Assembly (NCBI GenBank): GCA_033002965.1
Contig: JAURVB010012941.1
Location: forward strand, 248,001 to 312,000
Source of the DNA: Piper betle
Lineage: Eukaryota > Streptophyta > Magnoliopsida > Piperales > Piperaceae
Reading direction: 5' to 3'
Length of the DNA stretch: 64,000 nucleotides
Positions within the stretch are counted from its first letter, which is position 1. Every line of letters starts with the position of its first letter. The notes under the pieces are model-generated. The model saw nothing but the letters and a program-made list of their open reading frames with translations. It made no database searches and had not been told where the DNA came from. Positions 11,450 through 20,463 of this stretch are shown piece after piece. The position numbers and the translations under genes were made by a program.

Positions 11450-13608
11450 TCAAGCATTGACAGGGATTGAAGTGTTCATGGAGATGCAGGTCTTGAAACG
11501 TTTAAGCAAAAACTCTGGGCCGCCATGGAGGCGCCGGCCTGTGTGTTCAATATAGGAATGGCCTTGCTCCTTGATGTTCTGATCATACTTCTCCAGAACC
11601 GAAACTATGCGGCTAAAATCCGGCCGCCTCGACGGATTTGCCGACCAGCATCGCTTGATCAAATTCGCCAACACCGGCGAGCAGTTGGTGGCAAGTGGAG
11701 GCCGAGCATTCTGATCATCACAACATAAATTGCACCAAAAACAAGATATATAGAACATAATTAGAAACTCAACTCATACTTATAAATTGATTAAAACACT
11801 AGTCATTAATCATTGTGCTTTATCTTAATGATCTTCGAGTCGGGTTGGTTACCGATTGATTAAATGACGAAAAAAGCCAACATAAAAATAAAATGTCAAG
11901 TTGTTTCGAGAGATGGATGTATGTACGAAAATACTGACCTTTTCAGAAACAGCATAAGCAGCTTGGACAGGGGTCATGCCCTGGAAGGGGACCAAAGCAG
12001 TGCTGAGCTCCCACAAGACAATACCAAAGCTATAAACATCAACCTTCCTGGTGCAAGGCTTCTCCTTGATCATCTCGGGGGCCATCCACCGATAAGTCCC
12101 AGCATTGCCTTTAGAAGACCGACACTGTGTTTCCAAGCAAGACGTGCCAAAATCGGCCACCTTGACTCTCATGTCGTCGTTGAGAAGAAGGTTGTGGGAC
12201 TTGAGGTCCCTGTGAATGACGCCCTGGGAATGAAGGTACTCCATTCCACGAGATATGTCCAAGGCCAACCTGAGAATGGTCTCGGTGGAGAGGGAGTAGG
12301 GTTCTTTCTTGTGGAGGTACATTCTGAGTGTGCCCTGGGACATGTACTCCATGATAATGCAATAGAGAGGGGGTCTTTTGCAAGCTGCTATAAACTGCAT
12401 GCATGCATATAATTTCACCTCATAAGGAAGGATATAGATACATAAACATAGGGAAGAATATGATGTTTGATGTTTAATTTGTTATAATTGAGGATAACTA
12501 CTAACAAAAACATTAACATTTACTTCTTTTTTCAGATTTTAAGCTTTTTCCGGATCATATGATATACATGGTTTTAGTATAATTTATTTTTATTTTTATT
12601 TTGCTTTTTTTGATCTAGCTTCATACATGCACGCAAACTCCATTGACATTTACACTATTGAATCATTTGATAAAACACCCGGTGGTTTGACATACAAATT
12701 TTCCAAAGAAGAATTTTACAAATCACACCAAATAAATTAAGAAACTACTCAATCAAATTAATTACATCAGCTGCCAGGAAATTAATAATATGGAATCACT
12801 AGAAAAGAAAATTCCTTTCACAAAATCATACAAATTTAATTTAATAATTAATTCAATAATCAATTTTCTACTGCCCAAACAATTCTATTAAGAATATTTA
12901 AATCGTTACTATTTTATATGTCGCCCAAACATAATTTCTTTTATCTCGATCAGTACCAACAAATGGAAGCATTAACATATGTTCCCAATTTACACTGAAC
13001 AAGGTATATAATTGAAGAAAAGATGCATAACTTATCAAAAAATAAATGAGTATCTTCTCTTAATCCATCTTAATTATCATCTGCCAAGCTCTTCGTGGTA
13101 CAATAAACATGATGATCACCATGCAAGAAATGAAAGAGCAGAAAATATGGAAGGTGCAAATTAAAAATATAACCTGCACAATGTTGGGGTGGTAGAGACG
13201 AGACAGGAGTTGAACTTCGGAAGCAAACTGCTTCTCTAACAGCTCCCTCGTCTTCTCGTCTCGGTCCGGAATCCTCACCATCTTCACCGCCACAGCTCTC
13301 TGCTTGTATATCCCTCTGTAGATCCTGCTCTGCGACCCAGACGCGAACTTGTTCCCTATGAACAACTGCGACAAGTCTGCCATCCACTCTTCCCTCTCCC
13401 TCCCCTCCTCCCCCTCCTCCTGCTTGATCAGATTCTCCACCACCTCCGAGTCCAACAACGTCGACCACGACTCCATGCTGTTCCACCGCATCCTCTCCAA
13501 GTTCTCCTTGTCTTTGCTTCTTGCAGGTGGAGCAGGGGCGGCGCCGAGGGCGGTTGTCGGCGCTTTCTTCCTCCACCTCCATAGCCCAAAGAGGCAGGAA
13601 GCTGCCAT
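11450..13608 (-). CDS. HT1: Raf-like protein kinase HT1 (HIGH LEAF TEMPERATURE 1)
   Basis: There are three exons on the minus strand: 13608-13174, 12394-11939 and 11710-11450. All junctions are GT-AG in phase 0, giving 383 residues. HT1 is a group C Raf-like MAPKKK-family kinase of guard cells that controls the stomatal response to CO2. Visible features: a modified glycine loop (FASGSQSRIYRG, residues ~88-99), ATP lysine K109 in AVAVKM, HRDLKSHN with catalytic D208, DFG at 226-228, and WMAPE near 248-252. All active-site residues are present. The match to HT1 runs past the kinase domain: the FIGNKFASG lead-in, ISRGMEYLHSQGVIHRDLKS, and a C-terminal tail ending PVNA. The N-terminal ~75 residues are variable and acidic in part. 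The frame is intact. The ATG at 13608 lies in CCCATGG-like context. Confidence 0.92.
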
Positions 13609-14634
13609 GGGGACTGGTCTTTAGAAGAAGGAAAGGCTATCACCGTCGACGGCTCGGCCATGCCTCAAAGCCGACATGGGTTTTCTCCAGAGAACATGAA
13701 GATGAGCAAGGTCTCAACGTCCCATATATCTCCTTGATCTCTTCTCCTAGAGATGAGAGATGATCAAAAAACCGATCAGCAACACGTAGAAGGAACACTC
13801 GGGTACCAATGCATGACAACAGTTCTGCGTTTGCTTGGAGAATTTGGTGGTAGCCATGAACAAGTTGGATGAACAATTTGATCCACAAAAAGTGATAAGG
13901 CTGCTTTGCAATCAAGCAAGGCGCCATGCATCTCGATCTCTTTCTGGATGGTGCATCGGCATGTTGGCGTGAGATCTCGTCTCCTCCATTTAATGAGCTC
14001 AAGCATTGCCCGTGAAGTCGATCGGTTAACCATCCCACCTTTAGCACGAAGCTTACTGCGCCACATACAACAGAGTCGTAGCTCGTAAGCAATTCTAAAC
14101 ATGCCCAACTTGATCACTAGCGAGTAATATTGCGTCTACTGATCTGTTGTTGGCGTAAAATGTTTGAGCCTCTTGCTCTTGCGTATATTGGAGTGTAACA
14201 TCCTTAGAAATTTATGTATATATATATATACAATTATGCATGCACATATATCAATTGTCGTGAAGTCATGCAAATCTTTTGTTTTTATGAGGTTTAAAAA
14301 TAGGATGTCTTTTGGGGGTCTCGAAGAGTCACGTATAACTAAGCTACCTATCGCTACGAGCAGGTTTGATCACGGGCTTCCTGCTGGTTAAAGCTGCTGC
14401 ATGCATATGCATGCACTGATATTGAAGGTTTAGTCTGATATATAGGAAGTGTGAATCAAAGACGAGTTAATTTACAGATTAAAAGTTTTTTCTTTTGTGC
14501 ATGAACGAAGCTTTGTGTTATTCTACGAACCAAATAGATTATTGCATGCCCACAGAAGTTTAACAATAGTGTGCTTCATTATACGATCTCATACATTATT
14601 GTTGGCCTCTTACAAATTAATAGCACTTGCAATA

Positions 14635-14638
<4 letters not shown>
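13609..14638. other. intergenic between HT1 and the hairpin element
   Basis: This is the upstream region of HT1 and should hold its promoter and 5' leader. Overlapping frames of 110-150 codons on the minus strand (13640-14117) have no recognisable domain and overlap one another, so I do not call them genes. Confidence 0.5.

Positions 14639-14672
<34 letters not shown>
14639..14672. repeat. (TA)n microsatellite
   Basis: About 17 TA units just outside the left end of the hairpin-ended element. A matching (TA)n tract flanks the right end, so the element may have inserted into a TA-rich site. Confidence 0.9.
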
Positions 14673-14673
<1 letters not shown>

Positions 14674-14689
14674 GGTTTAATGTTGGTGT

Positions 14690-14764
14690 ACTGCAGCACA
14701 GCTAACTTGGCTGTGCTGCAGTTTGATTGCAGCCGTTGGATTCAATCCAACGGCTGCAATCAAA
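14690..14764. repeat. left terminal double hairpin
   Basis: The outer palindrome has perfect 13-bp arms, ACTGCAGCACAGC (14690-14702) and its complement (14710-14722), with a 7-base loop. The inner palindrome has perfect 21-bp arms, 14722-14742 and 14744-14764, around a single C; its core is GCAGCCGTTGGATT. Both hairpins recur at the right end. Confidence 0.9.
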
Positions 14765-14994
14765 CCTAGTAAATAAACGAAAACAGGGAAGCGGGGGAGT
14801 CCCTGGTGCTGTTCCCGCCATTCCCGCCAGCAGCTCACCGCGCCGGCGCCGGACGCTGCACGGCCGAGGGGTCGCCGACGGCCACCGGCCCTCCATCCCC
14901 TACATCGGCTTGCCATCGGGCTGGGTTGAAGAAACGTCGACGGTCAGAGAAGAGGAAGCGGGGGAGGCGGTCGAAATCCAAATTTCCGGCCGTT

Positions 14995-15850
14995 GGGTCG
15001 CCGCGCCGGACGCTGCACGGCCGAGTGGTCACCGACGTCCGCCGAGCTGACATTCCATTCGTCGGAAAGCCGTCAGCTTGCGTCACGAATCGCCGGCAGC
15101 CAGAGAGAAGAGGAAGCGGGGAGGAAATGGGGTGAAGCGGTGGCGGCTGCTCTGTTTCTGGCAGTTGGGTCGCCGCGCCGCACGGTGCACAGCCGAGGGG
15201 TGGCCGACGGCTGCCGGTCCTCCATCATCTTAGTCGGAAAGAAGTCCGCCGTCGCGCACCGTCCGCCGCTGCACAAGCCAAGCTTTGCACGGTCGGGGGG
15301 CGGCTGCTCTGTTTCTAGACATTGGGTCGCCGCGCCGCACGGTGCACAGCCGAGGGGTCTCCGACGGCTGCCGGCCCTCCAACCTCTTAGTCTGAAAGCC
15401 GTCCGCCGTCACGCACCGTCCGCCGCTGCACACAGTCCGCCGCCGCACGCAGTCCGCCGCCGCACGCAGTCCGCCGCCGCACAAGCCAAGTGTTGCACGG
15501 TCTGGGGGCGGCTGCCCTGTTTCGAGCCGCTGGGTCGTTGCGCCGTACGGTGCACAGCAGAGGGGTGGCCGATGGCTGCCGGCCCTCCATCCTCTTAGTT
15601 GGAAAGCCGTCCGCCGTCGCACACCGTCCGCCGCTGCACGCAGTCCGCCGCCGCACAAGCCAAGCGTTGCACAGTCGGGAGGCGGCTGCTCTGTTTCCAG
15701 CCGTTGGGTCGCCGCGCCGCACGGTGCATAGCTGAGGGGTGGCCGACGGCTGCCGGCCCTCCATCCTCTTAGTTCGAAAGCCGTCCGCCGTACGCAGTCC
15801 CCCGCCGCACAAGCCAAGCGTTGCACGGTCGGGGGCTCCCCAAAATCGGC
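14995..15850. repeat. GC-rich tandem repeats, unit about 160-210 bp
   Basis: The phrase GGGTCGCCGCGCCG (or a close variant) starts at 14995, 15167, 15324, 15532 and 15706. Each is followed by a similar block with GCACAGCCGAGGGGTGGCCG and a CGTCCGCCG-rich spacer. The spacer has its own short repeats of GCACGCAGTCCGCC near 15424-15482. Long open frames exist on both strands only because the DNA is GC-rich and repeated. A related phrase recurs at about 20009 near the right end. Confidence 0.8.
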
Positions 15851-16240
15851 CGCCCGCTATCCTTCGACGGCCAGAGGGGAGCCAGTTCCTCTGTTTCGTG
15901 CCTCCGCCTCCATCTCCCTCCACGATGATCAGTCCCTCTCCCAACCCCCGCCCCGCCGCCCTCGCCGACCTTGCCTATTCCCCCTCCGACCGCTCCGACG
16001 GCCGCTTCCTCGCCGCACATTGCCACTCCGGCGTTGTTGTCACCGGCCCCATATTACCCAGAAAACAGGGGTGACGAGAGGCTTCATCTATTTCCCGCTG
16101 CCGTCTGTGTCCCGCCGGAAGGTCGGTCGTCACAGCACACCAATTGCTGCACGGCCGGGGAGTGGCCGAAATCCGCTGCCCGCCGCCCGGTTGCTGAAAC
16201 CACCGTCTCCGTCTACCCACCGGGAGGTGAGTTTAGGTGT

Positions 16241-16480
16241 GGGGTAGTTTTGTAATTAAAAATTGACTCGCTCCCGACTCGTGTCAATATTATGAAATAA
16301 ATCTAGAAGAAAGAAGGGGGTGGGGGGCAATCGGTTGGTAGGAGAAGAAACATGGGAGAAGGTCGGGAAAAACATAGGGTTGGGTAGTTTTGTAATTAAA
16401 ACTTGACTCGCTCCCGACTCGAGTCAATATTACGACATACATGCATAAAAATATAAAAAATACAATAAAATCCCATAAAA
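16241..16480. repeat. two-copy fragment related to the solo-LTR family
   Basis: GGGTAGTTTTGTAATTAAAA and the following ACTTGACTCGCTCCCGACTC-type sequence occur twice, from about 16242 and 16382. The same order of words (a GTGGCAATTTTGTAAAT-like phrase, then TTGACT...CGAGTCAA, then AATCCCATAAAATCAAAT) is found near the 3' ends of the LTRs at 1040-1165 and 48785-48900. This suggests a piece of that LTR family inside the element. The match is by eye only. Confidence 0.45.
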
Positions 16481-16728
16481 TTAAATAATTGATTTCTAAT
16501 TGTTTTGCTTATTGATTTGAGGTGAACTTTGAGGGTCCTTTCTTTAGATGTATGTGGAATGGGATATTTGGGATGTCTTTCTTTCGTTCATGTTTCCTCG
16601 GGTTGAAATTGAATTGAGAAAAACTTTTTCTTTAATGGCGTGATGTTGATTTATTTAAAATGATTGTTTATTTTCATTAATCGTTGGTTATGATGATATG
16701 CTATACATGGAAACTTGCAGGTAGTTCA

Positions 16729-17672
16729 ATGGAAGATAATGAAGATCAGATACACGAAATGTCGTTGACTCGACATGGAATGCATATTACAGAAGAAGAT
16801 TGTGAAGAAAATGAAGAATTTGACAAGGATAGTGAAGATTTTGACAAAACAGAAAATGAAGGTGACGCCTTACAAATATCCGAATGCTTTGAAAATATGA
16901 CCCCTTGCTTGGGCATGGAATTCTCTTCGGAAAAACTGCATATGATTTTTACAACCAATATGCAAAAAGACAAGGGTTTGGCATTCGAAAGGGTAGCTTT
17001 TATCGATCGAGGAAGACGAACTGTATCACATCTCGAAAATTTGTATGTTCGAAAGAAGGCAAGAAAGATATGAATGACAAGAGGAAGATAGGGAAAGAAG
17101 TCAAAAGGCGTAGAGATGTTAGAGAAGATTGCAAAGCTTATATGAGAATACATCTAAGCAAGTGTGGGGTGTGGAAAGTAGAAGAATTTTTGGACATTCA
17201 CAGCCATTACCCTTCAACTCCAACGAAAGTTTCAAAGCTTCGGTCTCATAGTCGTCTGTCTGAATCCTGCAAGAATATGATTGAATCACTTCATCAAACC
17301 GGAATGAGACCATCAGCCATCTCTAAAGTTTTGAATGCAACTTCCAATAGCGCCGACATTGACATAGTGACGAGTCAATCTTGCATCAGCCATCTGAAAA
17401 GCACACGTAAGAATGATGTTGGGCGGCAATGCTTAAGTGTTATCAAGTACTTTCAAGAGAAAAATTCAACAGACCATGATTTCTTCTTTGAAATTGAATT
17501 AGATGAGAATGGAACGACCCAAAATGTATTTTGGGCTGATGGGAGATCAAGGGCATCTTACTTGAACTTCGGTGATGTGATAGTATTTGATGTAAAAATG
17601 TTCATACCAAGTGTAACAATGGCCCCATGCAATAGGATGTATTGGGCTTGTATATTGTATGGTTGTAGATGA
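16729..17672 (+). pseudogene. truncated FAR1/Mutator-like transposase
   Basis: The frame begins at an ATG (16729), with an acidic N-terminal ~55 residues. It then shows a FAR1-type DNA-binding domain (AYDFYNQYAKRQGFGIRKGS, CSKEG, a second Cys and an HSH) and the start of a MULE transposase domain (VFWADGRSRASYLNFGDVIVF, then D). In intact relatives that D is the first acidic residue of the catalytic triad. The frame loses homology about ten residues later and stops at 17672, so the rest of the catalytic domain and the SWIM zinc finger are absent. A one-base frameshift lies in the A run at 16931-16935 (SEK/TAYDF), where one A appears to be missing. It lies inside the hairpin-ended element, so I read it as a transposon relic rather than a host FRS regulator. 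Confidence 0.75.
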
Positions 17673-17944
17673 TGGGAAACATTGTCATTGTAATTTTTGT
17701 GCATTTTGTGGATTGCAAGTTTGAATTTCTGTGTATTTACATAAATTACGCATCTCAAGTTTTCATGAAATAAAAAATCCACGATAGTTTTTTTCTTTCA
17801 CACTAAAGTCATCTAATACGAGGAAGTCATCGGTGAAAGTGACTGACAGGAAGATCAGAACCGAAAAGTAAAACAAAATAATGATTCACATTATTGGTAA
17901 AAGTTATTTCAGCATCTCAAATTTTCATCAAATTTTAATTAAGT

Positions 17945-18018
17945 AGGATCTTGATGGATTCGAACCACCATCCCTCAAGAATTTCTTGAGTGCTCTGCCA
18001 ATTTTGAGCTAAGGATCC
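17945..18018 (-). tRNA. tRNA-like sequence, probably a pseudogene
   Basis: The minus strand folds as a full cloverleaf of 74 bases. The acceptor GGATCCT/AAGATCC has six of seven pairs. The D arm is GCTC/GAGC, the anticodon stem CTCAA/TTGAG has a 7-base loop GAAATTC, the variable loop has four bases, and the T arm is GGTGG-TTCGAAT-CCATC. Box A-like (TAGCTCAAAATTGGCAGAGC) and box B-like (GGTTCGAATCC) promoter words are present. The loop has A where the invariant U33 should be, so the anticodon read by position (AAT) is doubtful. The genomic triplet after the discriminator base is AC, not CCA, as expected for a nuclear copy. It lies inside the hairpin-ended element. Confidence 0.5.
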
Positions 18019-18159
18019 ACAACATAACAGTTTAAAGTAAATACAAGATGTGTGGCAATTTTAAAGTAAATACAATGTGTGATAATCGCATTATAAATGC
18101 TCTGGACTTGTAGAATTGGCCCATTCCGAGCTTGAGCTTGCACTGACAATACCTACTTT

Positions 18160-19435
18160 TCATGCAGCTACACCAGCAGACAACCACATGGGGTACCTGT
18201 CAAAAAATTCAGAAACATCAGGATGAATATCAGAAAAATCAGCAAACATATACAACACTAGTTGAACATACATACGGAGAAGAACCTATTCACCAGATGA
18301 AAACATTCTGAAAGCAAGTAAAGCAAACATTTTTACTAATCAAAAGTTCAAAAAATTAGATGCCTGCTGTTCACGTCACACTTCAATCCTTTGCATTACA
18401 AATAGAACCATGTGGAGCAGGCAAAACCTAAACCATGTGGAGCAGTCAAAAAGAAAACAGAGAAGCAATTAAGAATCTGCAAAATGGAACAACCAACAAA
18501 ACAGACATTTTAAGAAAACCGAGAAGTCCCACTCCCAACAGACATTTACACAGTCAAGTCCTGCAAGCAATGTCATATACTAAATGCTAAGCAAACTGTC
18601 AACGTTCATTTTCAGTTAGCACATGCCGATAGCCAAAAACCGCCCACTGTCCATCTATCAGCACTTGCCTATATATCATGAAAAATGCCCGCTCCAAAGT
18701 CTTGCCAATGGACTAAAGTCATTCAGGTTCATATAATCCCACACATCAACATTTCAGCTGTAATTGGTAATAGAACAAAGCTTACCAACGGCAAGGTACA
18801 GAGTAAGCTTTACCGGTTACTTGCAACAATGGAGAATGGTATATTGTACGTGGTAAGCAGCTTCAAGCCTTCTTCGTTCTGATCCCCACAAAAAAAGAAT
18901 ACGCTTTCATTCACCCCAGTTCCAGTGCTCAGTACAAACTGAAATGTTCACACATTTCAGCAAACAAAAATCAGAAGGCGCAATTTCTGTGCGCAATATG
19001 TGCCTCTTCATCTTCTTGTAAAAGAAAAATACTCTGCGCAATATGTGCCTCTTCGTGCTTCTGATATTAGTCTCACATCTAAATCAGAGTTAAGAAAGCT
19101 TTTTATCACCCACAGAAATTGAAAATAGGAAATGCTAATTGTACTAATTTTGTCATTCATGCTAGAAAAGATAAATGCTCCATCATAACGTTGTATCTGG
19201 AAATGTTTGCGCCACTACAAAAAAACAAAATTTATTCTGCTCTTCCCTTGACATTAGGTAAAAAAAATAACAGATACCTTTCATGTTTTCTTTCATCAAC
19301 TGAGATGCTCATCTCGCTTGACAGTAAGCTGACCAAAAGCATGGGCAACCCCAAGTCCATCAGAGGTGGAAGGAAAGCATGTACTTCAAGCAGGTGAATG
19401 CCCTCCCTAACACCAATATTCTCCATATCTGTCAT
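18160..19435 (-). pseudogene. captured fragment of an unidentified spliced gene
   Basis: The minus strand holds exon-like pieces with good splice sites. Exon 19435-19278 has a TTCAG acceptor, a frame containing GIHLLEVHAFLPPLMDLGLP, and a GTATCT donor. Exon 18938-18814 begins FVLSTGTGVNESVFFFCGDQ, runs 41 codons plus two bases, and ends at GTAAAG. The last exon, 18196-18160, reads YPMWLSAGVAA then stop. The last two exons join in exact phase (two bases plus one). The first exon ends in phase 2, while the next begins in phase 0, so at least one exon between them is missing or unseen. I do not recognise the protein. No start or promoter is visible. Confidence 0.5.
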
Positions 19436-20349
19436 CTGAACTGCACGACAATTGGCATAGTTAACTAAAATTTATTATTATGAAGAATGCAGGGGATCAT
19501 ATAGACGTAGATGCTTGGAGTTTGAAACAAAGGGGACGTCCAACAAAATTGAAACAAATTGTACATTAACAACACCACAAACTCATTATAACCAGCATAA
19601 AAAACCAACTACTAGAAATTGGAGCACAAAGATGGTTTTTTTATTTGGTCTTCTTCCATACACTTGCTACAATTTTACCTTTCTGGGAAGTAGAAGAGGG
19701 GAGGGGCCGAAGATCAGGAGGTGTGCCACCCCTGCCGTCGTCGGCGACGTCCATGGCCCTGATTGACCCGGGCTGCAGCCGCCAACATCGGCTTCCCAAT
19801 CCTCCGGTGGGGGGGATGTCAAAAGGTTGGGGGATCCTACGCATTCACAACCAAACCTCCCAATATCAGTCCGAACCACCATTCCATTCCGAATTCATTC
19901 AATATCAATACATTTATCAATTTTTATCATATCGAAACAAAAAAAAACCGACGACTTCCCGGAGCTCTACACATTCCCAGCCAAACACAGATCAACAAAC
20001 AAACATTGGTTGGGTCGCCGCGCCGCTGCACGACTGACGTGGTCGCCGACGGCCGCCAGACCTCCATCACCGAGCCCACCGTTGCCAGCCCGCTGCCAGC
20101 CAAGGACGACGCCACCGCCTCACTTCCTTCCCCCTCTCCCTACCGATTTTATTACCCAAAACAGGGGGGCGGGTGCAGTGGGTGGCGGGCGGGCCGGCGG
20201 GTGCAGTGGGTGGCTGGCGGCGCTGCAGGCGGCGGGCGGGCGAGGTGGGCGGGCGCTGCAGGCGGTGGACGGCTGCGAGGTGGGCGGGCGCTGCGGGTTT
20301 GAAGAACAGGGCAACCCGTTAATTTTTTTGAAATGGTGGGGGGAATGTC

Positions 20350-20412
20350 CAGCCGTTGGATAAAATCCAACGGCTGAAACACTGCAGCACAGCCAAGATG
20401 GCTGTGCTGCAG
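20350..20412. repeat. right terminal double hairpin
   Basis: The inner palindrome has 12-bp arms, CAGCCGTTGGAT (20350-20361) and its complement (20365-20376), with an AAA loop. The outer palindrome has 13-bp arms, CTGCAGCACAGCC (20382-20394) and its complement (20400-20412), with a 5-base loop. The order is the mirror of the left end. Confidence 0.9.
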
Positions 20413-20424
20413 CACATACTCCCC

Positions 20425-20431
<7 letters not shown>

Positions 20432-20457
<26 letters not shown>
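20432..20457. repeat. (TA)n microsatellite
   Basis: A TA tract just outside the right end of the hairpin-ended element, matching the tract outside the left end. Confidence 0.85.

Positions 20458-20463
<6 letters not shown>

Larger units (their letters stand above)
14690..20412. mobile_element. hairpin-ended transposon-like element, Pack-MULE-like
   Basis: The two ends carry the same modules in mirror order. Each has an outer palindrome with CTGCAGCACAGC arms and an inner palindrome with CAGCCGTTGGAT arms, at 14690-14764 and 20350-20412, and (TA)n lies outside both. Beyond the right palindrome the reverse complement starts GGGGGAGTATGTG, which partly matches TTGGTGTA at the left, so the true ends may extend a few more bases. 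Inside are GC-rich tandem repeats, a truncated FAR1/Mutator-type transposase, a tRNA-like sequence and minus-strand fragments of a spliced gene. This composition fits a defective Mutator-like element that has captured gene fragments. I could not find a clean 9-bp target duplication because the flanks are simple sequence. The alternative is two separate short hairpin elements. Confidence 0.55.

Noticed and set aside
11864..12412. 182-codon plus-strand frame opposite HT1 exon 2
   Set aside because: It is the antisense shadow of the kinase exon; the minus-strand frame has all kinase motifs.
13640..14117. Minus-strand frames of 110-150 codons upstream of HT1
   Set aside because: No recognisable domain, two frames overlap each other, and the position suits the HT1 promoter and leader.
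15420..15490. Possible CRISPR-like array of short repeats
   Set aside because: The repeats are direct, unequal and without unique spacers, in a plant nuclear sequence; ordinary tandem repeats explain them.
15230..15944. Overlapping 185-200 codon frames on both strands in the GC-rich repeats
   Set aside because: They arise from GC-rich tandem repeats with few stop codons, are repetitive in every frame, and show no domain or conserved start.
16729..17672. Host FAR1-related regulatory gene
   Set aside because: The transposase domain is cut off just after its first catalytic position, and the frame lies inside a hairpin-ended element, so a transposon relic is more likely.
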